Assembly (NCBI RefSeq): GCF_001544975.2 | Contig: NZ_FCOG02000011.1 | Location: forward strand, 1-64,000 | Length of the DNA stretch: 64,000 nt | Direction of reading: 5' to 3' | Source of the DNA: Caballeronia arationis | GTDB lineage: Bacteria > Pseudomonadota > Gammaproteobacteria > Burkholderiales > Burkholderiaceae | In this document: positions 43,063 to 51,100 of the stretch, one piece after another | Layout of the letters: each line of letters starts with the position of its first letter | Position numbering within the stretch: position 1 is the first letter of the stretch | Made by a program: the position numbers and the translations under genes | The notes under the pieces: model-generated | What the model was told of the DNA's origin: nothing | What the model saw: only the letters and a program-made list of their open reading frames with translations | The model's database searches: none

Positions 43063-45585
43063 TTAATGCATGGTGACGTGTGTGTTGTAGACCTTCGGCA
43101 CCGCAATGTTCCGGGCGTCTAACACGCAGACCTGCGCGTTCGTGAAGGCACCGTAGTGGGCCTCGAAGTGCGAGATCATGTAAAGCTGCGTGAAAGGTTT
43201 CGTGTCCATCAGTGTCTTGATGGCCATGACTGCCGCGTGCTGATGTTCGAGGTCGAGCGTCTTTCCGAACTCGTCGAGCGTCAGCGGACCGTGGTCGAGA
43301 TGCAGGCGATTCAGCGCGACGACCTTGAAAGCCAGATCGACGATTTCCTGCATTCCACTACTGCCGCGGCTGACGTCCGCAACGATGTTGTCCCGACTAC
43401 CGACGAGAAGAGGAAACTTGTAGTCCAGCTCCGCGCCGCGCTCACTCGACATCCCGCACGGCAGAACTTCAAGCGGGTACGCCCAGATCTTGCGAATCAA
43501 CTGGTTCATCTGGTGGGTAAAACTTCTGATCGATCCCAGCAACCCGTCTGCAATCAGTCCGTCCGTGGGCGAGAGTCCGCGAACACTCACTCGCAAGGCC
43601 TCCTCTTCCAGCGTCCGACGAGCGATCGTCTTGTTGAGACTTTCGACGATGGCCTTCTGCTGGTTGAGCGCGTTCAGGATTTCTTCCTTGCGGGCGAGCG
43701 TGCTCTGGGTCTGCTGGATGCACTGCTGGATCGTCATGCGGCGCAGCGTCTCGACCTGCATTTCCGTGAGATCGTGGAAGCTCCTCCGAGCAACCTCGAT
43801 CTGCTGCGCCAGGTCAATCGCTTCCATCAGCTGGCGACGGTAGAGGGCGAAAGCGTTGAGATCTTGCCGAGCTTCGCCGAGCGTCTTGGTGAGCGCCTCG
43901 ATCTGCAGACTGGACTCGCCGAGCTTCACGGAGACTTCGGCAAGGTTCTGGTCGCCGAGCTCTTCCGACTGGACGAGAAGCTTAGTTAGTTCCTCAATGT
44001 CGTCGATATGGCGCTTCGCCTTGACCTCCAGTTCGAGATCTTCCCGAAGGACCCCAACCAGCATGTTGGCCGCTACCTTCGGTGCCGACTTCAGATGATC
44101 GGTCTCCAGCAGGTGATCCCAGAAGGGACGCAGTGCGGGTGTTCCGCGGATCGTCTGATGCACTTCCCGAAAAAGCTCACCATACGACTGAATCTGCGCG
44201 ATCCTTGCCTCCGTTTTCCCGACCAAGGCTTCCAGAGACTCAAGCTCCGTCTGGTTCCTCACGATTTGAAGGGTGAGCACATCGAGTGCTTCCAGACTCA
44301 CTCCATGTGTAAACGTGTGCTGGCATTTCGGGCAGGTCGTCGCACCGTTTGCCTTGTGCTGTTCGAGGTGCTGCTTCTTCGCTTGGAAGTGAGCGAGCTC
44401 CTGTCCCTTTTTTGTACGAAGCTCCTTGTACGTTAAGAGCTCGGCGCGCGATTCATCTAACTTGGCACGGCTGAACCGTTCATCTTGGTTCTCCGGCAGG
44501 CGGTTCAATAGGTCAAACATCGCCTCGTGAATCGACTCGAACGATTGCATCGCTACCGCCGGATCAAAGCCTTCCAATTTCAGTTGTCGACTTCTGAGCA
44601 ATGCATCGCGTGCGTCGCGCGCTTGCTGAATTCGAAGCTGAACCGACTTGACCCCATCAGTGCCGCGCTTCTTCAGGATTTCGACCGTCTCCTTCAACTT
44701 TTCGTGGTCGGTCACGCTCTTTGTGAGCACTGCCTCCTGCGCGGTAATTCGGTGCCGGACCGTGTCCATGTGTCGGTCGACATCCTCAACCGAATTGAAC
44801 ACCGGCGTGACCAACTCGTACCAATCGTTCCGGTATGGGCGAGCGGGCGACTCCACGCGAAGGTTCAGCAATCGCTCACTCAGCACCCGAAGCTGGGCTT
44901 CCGTTGCCATCCGCGCAGAATCGACTTCTGACAGCGGGCGCTCGATCGGTGCGCGCATCTCAATCAAACGGGTGAGTTCGACGTGGAGCTCTTTCACGTC
45001 TTTGATCAGCTGCTGCTGTTCTTCTTCCGAGATGATCTTCGCCTGCTCGATCACGAGCTGCTTCTTGTCCAGCTTCAGTGCGCCCGACACGTTCCGAAAC
45101 TCTTCCCGCAACTTGTTGTACACACCGATGGCGTAGTCGTAGTTCGTTTCCGCGAGCCGGGTGAACCACTCCCGACGACGAGACGGACCCATGCTAGTGA
45201 ACTTCTCCACGCCGGTCGCCAGATCGTGCGATTCCGCCGTTATCCCGAACTCCTGCTTGACGAGTTCCTTCTGCACCGCCCCGGTCCCGCCCGGGTTCTG
45301 CTCCTCGCCGTCCTTCATGAAACTGTGCTTGTTGCCGGACGCGAACGTGCTCGTCAAAACGAACTGATGTCCGCGATCGACGATATGAACCTCTTTGCTG
45401 CCCTCTTTCGTATAGAACGCCGGGTTCCCGGGCAGCGGCGTGAGCTCCTCGATGAGTGAGGACTTGCCCGAGCCGTTGGTGCCGAGGATTAGCTGGATCA
45501 GCTCGGTCGGACGGATCTCGAACGTTTCAATCTGGTTGAGCTTGAACCGCTTATAGCCCTTCAGTTTCAGTGCCGTGTAGCGCAT
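43063..45585 (-). CDS. SbcC/Rad50-like ATPase (recombination/repair)
   Basis: 840 residues. GTNGSGKSS at 35-43 is the Walker A loop of an SMC-like head, with a long coiled coil around a zinc-hook CPKC at 418-421. The C-terminal head has the ABC signature VSRGSSGMQEIVDLAF, Walker B PLTLDEFGKTLD and the His-switch-like MISHFEAH. This is the architecture of SbcC/Rad50 or T4 gp46, which works with an SbcD/gp47 nuclease to process ends for recombination. No SbcD-like gene is seen in the window. It is the first gene of a two-gene minus-strand unit. The start lacks an obvious alternative. Confidence 0.85.
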   Translation of the reverse strand: MRYTALKLKGYKRFKLNQIETFEIRPTELIQLILGTNGSGKSSLIEELTPLPGNPAFYTKEGSKEVHIVDRGHQFVLTSTFASGNKHSFMKDGEEQNPGGTGAVQKELVKQEFGITAESHDLATGVEKFTSMGPSRRREWFTRLAETNYDYAIGVYNKLREEFRNVSGALKLDKKQLVIEQAKIISEEEQQQLIKDVKELHVELTRLIEMRAPIERPLSEVDSARMATEAQLRVLSERLLNLRVESPARPYRNDWYELVTPVFNSVEDVDRHMDTVRHRITAQEAVLTKSVTDHEKLKETVEILKKRGTDGVKSVQLRIQQARDARDALLRSRQLKLEGFDPAVAMQSFESIHEAMFDLLNRLPENQDERFSRAKLDESRAELLTYKELRTKKGQELAHFQAKKQHLEQHKANGATTCPKCQHTFTHGVSLEALDVLTLQIVRNQTELESLEALVGKTEARIAQIQSYGELFREVHQTIRGTPALRPFWDHLLETDHLKSAPKVAANMLVGVLREDLELEVKAKRHIDDIEELTKLLVQSEELGDQNLAEVSVKLGESSLQIEALTKTLGEARQDLNAFALYRRQLMEAIDLAQQIEVARRSFHDLTEMQVETLRRMTIQQCIQQTQSTLARKEEILNALNQQKAIVESLNKTIARRTLEEEALRVSVRGLSPTDGLIADGLLGSIRSFTHQMNQLIRKIWAYPLEVLPCGMSSERGAELDYKFPLLVGSRDNIVADVSRGSSGMQEIVDLAFKVVALNRLHLDHGPLTLDEFGKTLDLEHQHAAVMAIKTLMDTKPFTQLYMISHFEAHYGAFTNAQVCVLDARNIAVPKVYNTHVTMH

Positions 45586-45654
45586 TGCGGTCCCCTCCTT
45601 TGTTGTTCCACAGACGATGATCCTATGGCGTAACTTTTACCAAGCGAGTCAGAA

Positions 45655-46620
45655 ATGGGTCCTTCCCAACTCAAGTTTTTCAGCAACGGCATCGTCGCCG
45701 CGAACAAGCCTCTTTCAAGCAACGAAATCGAAGTCACCCCTATCGAAAAGCTGCCCTTCCTGAACGGCGAACTGTCCGATATGGGTAGCCAGATCACCGC
45801 GTCAGGTGCGGACAACACGGGCTCGGCCTACAAGACCCAGGTCGCGTCGTCCAACACGGTGAAGGCAACGTGGCTCAAGCTGGGCGCGGGCAACCGCATG
45901 ACAGCACCGGACGTGCGCCGCGGCGCGACGGTGGCGCTTTATCAATTCGCGGATGAGGACAAGTACTGGTGGACGACGCTGACGGACGACTCCGCGCTGC
46001 GTAAGCTGGAAACGGTCGTCTGGGCGTTCAGCGGAACGGCTGACGAATCACAGGGCACGGATGCGACCAACAGTTACTACATGGAAGTGTCGACGCACCA
46101 GGGATTGATCACCCTGCATACGTCGAAGGGCAACAGCGAGCCCTACGGCTACGACATCCAGCTCAGCACGAAGGAAGGCTACTTCCGCATGCAGGATGAC
46201 ATCGGCAATTACCTGATCCTGGACTCGACGCAGAACCACTTCGAGTTCGGCAACGGTGATCAATCGGTGCTACAGATGCTGAAGCAAAATCTGGCCATGG
46301 CGACGCAGGAATCGATCTCGATGAAGACCAAGAACTTCAACCTCGAGGCGCAGACGTCGAATATCACTTCCAACACGCTCGGCATCAAAGCCACCACCAC
46401 GCACAACGGCGACTTCACGGAGAACGGCGCGATGGGGCTGAACGGCGACATGACCACCGCGGCGGGCGGCGGCGGTAGTGGAGGAACGGCAGGCAGCGGC
46501 AAGATCACGATTGCTGGTCAGACGGAGCTGCTCGGCGATATGGATGTCAAGGGCAACGTCTCGGCGGTCACCATTGCGGCGACCCAGTCGATCACGGCAC
46601 CGAACCTAAAATACAACTAA
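45655..46620 (+). CDS. baseplate spike-like protein
   Basis: 321 residues. The first 120 residues read like an OB-fold spike domain (SAYKTQVASSNTVKATWL, RRGATVALYQFADEDKYWW). The later part has short repeated strands (NFNLEAQTSNITSNTLGIKA, IQLSTKEGYFRMQDD) that resemble the triple-stranded beta-helix of gp5/gpV-type puncturing spikes. A Gly/Ser-rich loop (AAGGGGSGGTAGSG) lies near residue 270, and the chain ends with QSITAPNLKYN. It would form the trimeric needle tip of the contractile tail. It lies in the tail-fibre region. Confidence 0.55.
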   Translation: MGPSQLKFFSNGIVAANKPLSSNEIEVTPIEKLPFLNGELSDMGSQITASGADNTGSAYKTQVASSNTVKATWLKLGAGNRMTAPDVRRGATVALYQFADEDKYWWTTLTDDSALRKLETVVWAFSGTADESQGTDATNSYYMEVSTHQGLITLHTSKGNSEPYGYDIQLSTKEGYFRMQDDIGNYLILDSTQNHFEFGNGDQSVLQMLKQNLAMATQESISMKTKNFNLEAQTSNITSNTLGIKATTTHNGDFTENGAMGLNGDMTTAAGGGGSGGTAGSGKITIAGQTELLGDMDVKGNVSAVTIAATQSITAPNLKYN

Positions 46621-46621
46621 G

Positions 46622-46664
46622 CGACATAAAGCCCAGGGGTCTTCCCCTGGGCGCTTATGCCGTC
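46622..46664. terminator. bidirectional terminator between convergent genes
   Basis: CGACATAAA, stem GCCCAGGGG/CCCCTGGGC with loop TCTT, then GCTTATGCCGTC. Family tails occur on both strands, two bases before the stop codon of the SPRY-type fibre gene. Confidence 0.85.
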
Positions 46665-46666
46665 TT

Positions 46667-48622
46667 TTAGGACGAGACGCTTTCCGTGTTCCAGGCCTTG
46701 TAACCGACTGGAACCGAATTAACGAACGTGCTGCTGCCCGGGTTGTAGGTCACCGAGTCGGAGATCTGCCACGTCGACACTGCCGGGAAGACCTGTGCTG
46801 CAAGGCCGTCCTGCGTGCAAATGCTTGCGATCGAGATCCCGCCGATGTTGCCTTCCGGATTCTGCTCGGTCGGCGTGCCGCCGTTCCACTGTTGCGTGAT
46901 CGGGTTATAGAACCAGATCAACTTGGCCGAGAGGTTCACAGCAATACCTACCGTACTGCCCTGCATCGGCGCCTGCGAGCCAATCGCGTTTACCGTGGCA
47001 CCCAAGTAGAAGATCCCGCTCGTCACCTTCGACATGTTGGTGTACATCATGATGCCGTTGGCGTCGGCGCCCAGCTCGCCGTTCGGCGCTTCGAGCTGGT
47101 TACAGATACCGAAGCCGACCGCGCCCGTGAGGCGGTTGATCGTGGCTTCCGCGTACAGCAGGCCCGAGGACTGACCGTATGTGGTCCGGGCGGTCTGCCA
47201 CTCGTTCTTCGTACCCACGACGGTCATGTTGGAACTCTGAAGCACCATGCCCGACGGCAAGACGGACGAGTCGAACGTCGCCGTGACGGTCGGCGTAGTG
47301 CCACCCCCTCCGGTATTTCCTCCGTCTCCACCAGAAGTTGTCGTGTGACCCCAGACGCTGTAGCCTGACGGAGCGGTATTGACGAAGGCTTGATCACCGA
47401 GGTTGACTGTGACCGTGTCGGCCGTCTCGAGCACGCCACCGTCGCCGGTCATTTCGACCATCGCGCACGGATAGACATATCCGTTATAGCCGGCGGACAT
47501 GATCCCACTGATGTCGATGCCGCCAACGTTCCCGACCGGATCAGCCGATTCGTCGCCATTCCAGAGCCCTGTTTCTGGCATGAGGAACCACACCAGCTTC
47601 GCGTCCAGATTGATCGCCATCCCAAGCGTGTCGCCGGCCGACAAGTTGAACTTGCTCTGCGTGGTACTGATGAACGCGTTGTTGGTCTTGACGCCATTTC
47701 CGGCGTCGGTCCCGCAGAACGCCATGATGCCGTTTCCATCACTGCCCACTGAGGCCAGATCTTCGCGACCGTTGACCAATCCCAGGCCCACCGCGGTCGA
47801 GAACCTGACGATCGTCGCCTCGACGTAATACAGACCGCTGTTATGGGCAACGATAGAACGCGCTGCCCCAAAGCTCATCGGCGCAGCGACCGTAAGATTG
47901 TCGTCCTCCAGCACGAGCCCGTCCGGCAGGCTTTGCGGATCCAGCGTATTCGAGACGTCGCCTCCCCCGCTCGAGACGATGTTGCCGTTCGCGTCGATCA
48001 GTCCGGCGGAAATCATCGACGAGATGAACGACGTAAGCGACGTGACCTGTTGCTGGCTGCTGGTGAGCTGATCCTTCAGCGCCAGAAGCTGCGCCGTGGG
48101 AGTACCGGCCTGGCTGATCGCGGCATTGCGTGTCGAGGTAATCGCCGCATGCTCCGTCTGACTGATCAATGTCTTCGCCGATACTGCCAACGACTTGATT
48201 GTGGGCGTCACACCGATTGCGTCCTGCACGGCCAGCGACACTTTCGATTTCACGTAGGTGAGATCGAGAGAATCCGGCAACGCTCCGCAATGCACACCCA
48301 GCACGATGCTCGTATACGGAACATTGTTCTGGCTCGGCATCTGGGTAATGTACGTGTTCGGCAGATAAAGCCACGTACCGCCCGTCGCCTGCAGCGAAAC
48401 AATTGACGCGCCCGCAGACACGTCATTTTGGAAATCCGTTTGCGTGAGACCGCTCGGCGAGTAGTACAGCGTGAACGGATCCCCTCCGCTCCCGATGATG
48501 TCGCTCAGCAGTCGGACGGCGACGCAGCGGTATGCGACGCCGGCTTGCAGCTTCGCGTCGAAGGGACTTGCCAGCGTCCACAGGCCCGACGATCCGATAT
48601 TCGGATTCAGAGGGGTGGTCAT
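46667..48622 (-). CDS. tail fibre or baseplate protein with two SPRY-like domains
   Basis: 651 residues. The first 210 residues are unrelated to the NPH fibres (ASPFDAKLQAGVAYRCVAV); a helical stretch (TLISQTEHAAITSTRNAAIS) and a Gly-rich turn follow. Two copies of a SPRY/B30.2-like domain come next, each with the pattern GLYYVEATI...VGLGLVN... / DTLGMAINLDAKLVWFLMP... and GLLYAEATI...VGFGICN... / STVGIAVNLSAKLIWFYNP, joined by a Gly/Thr-rich linker. SPRY domains bind proteins or glycans; here a receptor or fibre-partner role is likely. Confidence 0.65.
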   Translation of the reverse strand: MTTPLNPNIGSSGLWTLASPFDAKLQAGVAYRCVAVRLLSDIIGSGGDPFTLYYSPSGLTQTDFQNDVSAGASIVSLQATGGTWLYLPNTYITQMPSQNNVPYTSIVLGVHCGALPDSLDLTYVKSKVSLAVQDAIGVTPTIKSLAVSAKTLISQTEHAAITSTRNAAISQAGTPTAQLLALKDQLTSSQQQVTSLTSFISSMISAGLIDANGNIVSSGGGDVSNTLDPQSLPDGLVLEDDNLTVAAPMSFGAARSIVAHNSGLYYVEATIVRFSTAVGLGLVNGREDLASVGSDGNGIMAFCGTDAGNGVKTNNAFISTTQSKFNLSAGDTLGMAINLDAKLVWFLMPETGLWNGDESADPVGNVGGIDISGIMSAGYNGYVYPCAMVEMTGDGGVLETADTVTVNLGDQAFVNTAPSGYSVWGHTTTSGGDGGNTGGGGTTPTVTATFDSSVLPSGMVLQSSNMTVVGTKNEWQTARTTYGQSSGLLYAEATINRLTGAVGFGICNQLEAPNGELGADANGIMMYTNMSKVTSGIFYLGATVNAIGSQAPMQGSTVGIAVNLSAKLIWFYNPITQQWNGGTPTEQNPEGNIGGISIASICTQDGLAAQVFPAVSTWQISDSVTYNPGSSTFVNSVPVGYKAWNTESVSS

Positions 48623-48641
48623 GATGCTCCTTGTCTAATAC

Positions 48642-50024
48642 TTACTGGGTGTTTGCGACGTACACGCCATCCGCGCCGAACTCCGCGACGTTTGAGATCG
48701 GGAAGTTGGCCTTCGCCACCATCAGGTAGTTGATGCCGTCGTAGGTCGCCACCAGATAAAGAACGTTGTTGCGCGTGAGCTTCGTCATGCCCGCCGGCAC
48801 GTTGCCGTACTGCGTCAGTCCCTCGGCCGCCGCCAACATCTGGCCCAGGAGCAGAACGAAGTTCTGCGTGTCCGTTGCCATGCGTGCGAAGTCCAGACTC
48901 TGCGACGGCACCGAGAGGATGTCCGGGAACACGTGCTCGATCTGGAACTTCGAATCCTTGTTGTTCGGCGAGCCGCAGGTCACCAGCGCCACCGACTTAT
49001 ACGGATACGTCTGCACGCAGCAGTTGGAATTAATATGAGCCGCCGGGTAACCGGTGGCGACCTGCGTCATCATCGCGAGGGCGCGGGATGGGTTGGCAAC
49101 GGGTGAGTAAATCCCGCTCACCTGGTTGCGGTTGGGAATCGCGTACTGATCCCACATGGGAATCAGTGTGAACTCCGTTCGCTTGAACAAATCCGGCAGG
49201 ATCTCCGTCCATTCAGCCTGCGTGTGCGTGCTGTTCGCAAGCACGTATGTGATGATGGCATTGGCGATCGCGTCGATGTTGTTGCCGGCCTGACCGTAGA
49301 TCAACACGGTCCAGTTAGTCGGGATCGTATTCGTCGGCAGTGCCGGATCGATGTAATCGAAGCTCAGCGCGTCGAGGATCGACTCGGGGTTGTCGCCCTT
49401 TGCCGCCTGAATGAGCGTCATCGTGTTGACGAAGGTCTGAGCGTTCAGCTCCGCCTGCACGTTCGACGAGGTCGTGAAGAAGTTGTCCAGATTCGCCATC
49501 GGTGGGACGACGACGATCGAATACTCGTCGTACTCCGCCTTGAACGAGGCATCGGCAAACCAGATCTTGATCAGGTTGTCCTTGCCCGTTGCGATCGAGC
49601 CGTAAGTCGAGTCGGTCGTGTTCTCCCACTGCAGCCATTCGGGTACCCAGTACGTGCCGTCGGTGACCATGTCCCCGCAGGTGAAGTTCTGTGCGCTCGT
49701 CTGAAACTGGTTGAGCAGGCCTGAGAGTATCGTGCTCGCGGCAATCTGGCCGGGGTTCGGCACGGCTTGCGTCTGTGCGAACACCCATGCAGCAATCTGC
49801 ATCACCTGCGTGACGAGATTTGCTGGCACGCCGACAGCGCCTGCGTCCGGATCCTGACTCAGGAAACTCACGAACGTGAGATCCGGATACGTCTCCTGCG
49901 TGTAGTAGATCTTGTCGAGCGAATAGGTGCTCGACTGTGTAGACAGTTCGCCGATGGTTGCGATCGCTCCCGGGGCGTTGTCCGCAAACACATCGTTACT
50001 GATAAAGCCTTTAAGCGAGTACAT
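48642..50024 (-). CDS. virion structural protein
   Basis: 460 residues from the ATG at 50024 (GGGAGAGGGAACGCG upstream); earlier translation is unlike a protein. Thr/Asn/Ala/Tyr-rich and low in charge, begins YSLKGFISNDVFADNAPG, contains IYGQAGNNIDAIANAIITYV and QNFVLLLGQMLAAAEGL. No membrane segment. Its place between the SPRY fibre and a divergent spanin-like pair suggests a tail or baseplate component, perhaps sheath- or tube-related. No motif allows a specific call. Confidence 0.55.
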   Translation of the reverse strand: MYSLKGFISNDVFADNAPGAIATIGELSTQSSTYSLDKIYYTQETYPDLTFVSFLSQDPDAGAVGVPANLVTQVMQIAAWVFAQTQAVPNPGQIAASTILSGLLNQFQTSAQNFTCGDMVTDGTYWVPEWLQWENTTDSTYGSIATGKDNLIKIWFADASFKAEYDEYSIVVVPPMANLDNFFTTSSNVQAELNAQTFVNTMTLIQAAKGDNPESILDALSFDYIDPALPTNTIPTNWTVLIYGQAGNNIDAIANAIITYVLANSTHTQAEWTEILPDLFKRTEFTLIPMWDQYAIPNRNQVSGIYSPVANPSRALAMMTQVATGYPAAHINSNCCVQTYPYKSVALVTCGSPNNKDSKFQIEHVFPDILSVPSQSLDFARMATDTQNFVLLLGQMLAAAEGLTQYGNVPAGMTKLTRNNVLYLVATYDGINYLMVAKANFPISNVAEFGADGVYVANTQ

Positions 50025-50125
50025 CGCGTTCCCTCTCCCATGACATCGCGGCGACGAAAAGGGCATGGCCAGCCCTTCTCTGGAATAACTACTCAGACTA
50101 TAAAATTAGCTAAAGGGGATTCACC

Positions 50126-50542
50126 TTGAGCCCGATTGAATTCATTGGAAAGCTCGTGTGGAGCGCATGGCCATTCGTCAAGGAAATGGTTTTGGATGGC
50201 AAAAGTCTCGCCTATGCCTTCAGGAACAGTAAGCGCCGCGCGATCTTCAGCATCGTGATCATGGCGAGCTTCACGCTCAACTTAGTGAATCTGAGCGCGG
50301 ACGTCCGGCTCTTGTCGATTCTCGCGAAGTACCTTGAGGTCGAGAAGGAATACAAGACGTCACGCGCTGAAGTCATCCGGTTGAAGGCACGCGTCGAACG
50401 TGACTGCCTGCCGCCCGAGCCTGCTGCCGCTTCGCTGCCCGCAGCGAGCGCCACGCCTCCAGAGCCGCCCCACGCGGCCCCGCCTGATAGCTATCAGGCG
50501 CTCAAAAGCACGTTCGCGGGTCTGCAAGCCGCACACCGCTAA
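50126..50542 (+). CDS. second inner-spanin-like membrane protein
   Basis: 138 residues from a TTG start at 50126 (AAAGGGGATTCACC upstream). A hydrophobic segment at about 39-58 (AIFSIVIMASFTLNLVNLS) is flanked by basic residues; a helical periplasmic-like stretch (LAKYLEVEKEYKTSRAEVIR) follows, then a Pro/Ala-rich tail (PPEPAAASLPAASATPPEPP). It resembles an i-spanin in layout and lies 20 bases upstream of a lipoprotein. It could serve lysis or instead a membrane complex assembled during infection. Confidence 0.5.
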   Translation: MSPIEFIGKLVWSAWPFVKEMVLDGKSLAYAFRNSKRRAIFSIVIMASFTLNLVNLSADVRLLSILAKYLEVEKEYKTSRAEVIRLKARVERDCLPPEPAAASLPAASATPPEPPHAAPPDSYQALKSTFAGLQAAHR

Positions 50543-50562
50543 CTCACCGCAGGAAATCCACC

Positions 50563-51041
50563 ATGCTCAAGTTCCTATTCGGCGCTGGAATCGCGCTGGG
50601 CCTCGCTTTGGCCGGCTGCAACAGTTTCAACAAGACCACCTACTCGAAGTCAATCAGGCGGCGATTCGAGCGGGATCGAGCGACCACCCACCGTCGCAGA
50701 TCAGCGGGCTGGTCGTAATCATTCCGGACATGCGTGTTGATCCGGCCATCGCTAAATCGCCGCCTCCCACGCCACCGGATGAACCACCCCCGGTCACGAA
50801 AGGTCTGTGTCCTGCGTACCGCATGCCGACCCTTCCTCGTGCACCCGACGTCCCGATCAAGCAACTGGATGCCATCAAGCCTTCCGACGATGCTGCTGTG
50901 GACGCGCTCGCGCGTGCTCACATCGTCGAGTTGCACAACTACATAGACCAGACACAACGCATTCTGAAGAAGTCATACCAGGACTACGTCAAACGCTGTG
51001 AGACGCACAAAAAACATATCGAACATCGCGCTAAGTCTTGA
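50563..51041 (+). CDS. outer-spanin-like lipoprotein, apparent -1 frameshift
   Basis: The first part, from the ATG at 50563 (CGCAGGAAATCCACC upstream), encodes a lipoprotein signal with lipobox ending at Cys19 (LFGAGIALGLALAGC). In this frame it continues to a TAA at 50716-50718 but becomes an Arg-rich, unlikely sequence. The -1 frame carries natural protein: LLEVNQAAIRAGSSDHPPSQ, a Pro-rich stretch (KSPPPTPPDEPPPVTKG) and helices ending HIEHRAKS at 51041. The mature form would resemble the Rz1-like protein at 31004. A 1-base error, a real mutation or frameshifting near 50640 could explain it; ATG 50730 is an alternative start for the second part. Confidence 0.5.
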
Positions 51042-51100
51042 GCAAGGTATTTTTGACGTACCTCCCGAATCCCGTAGTCAGAGACCTCAGGATCGGAACA

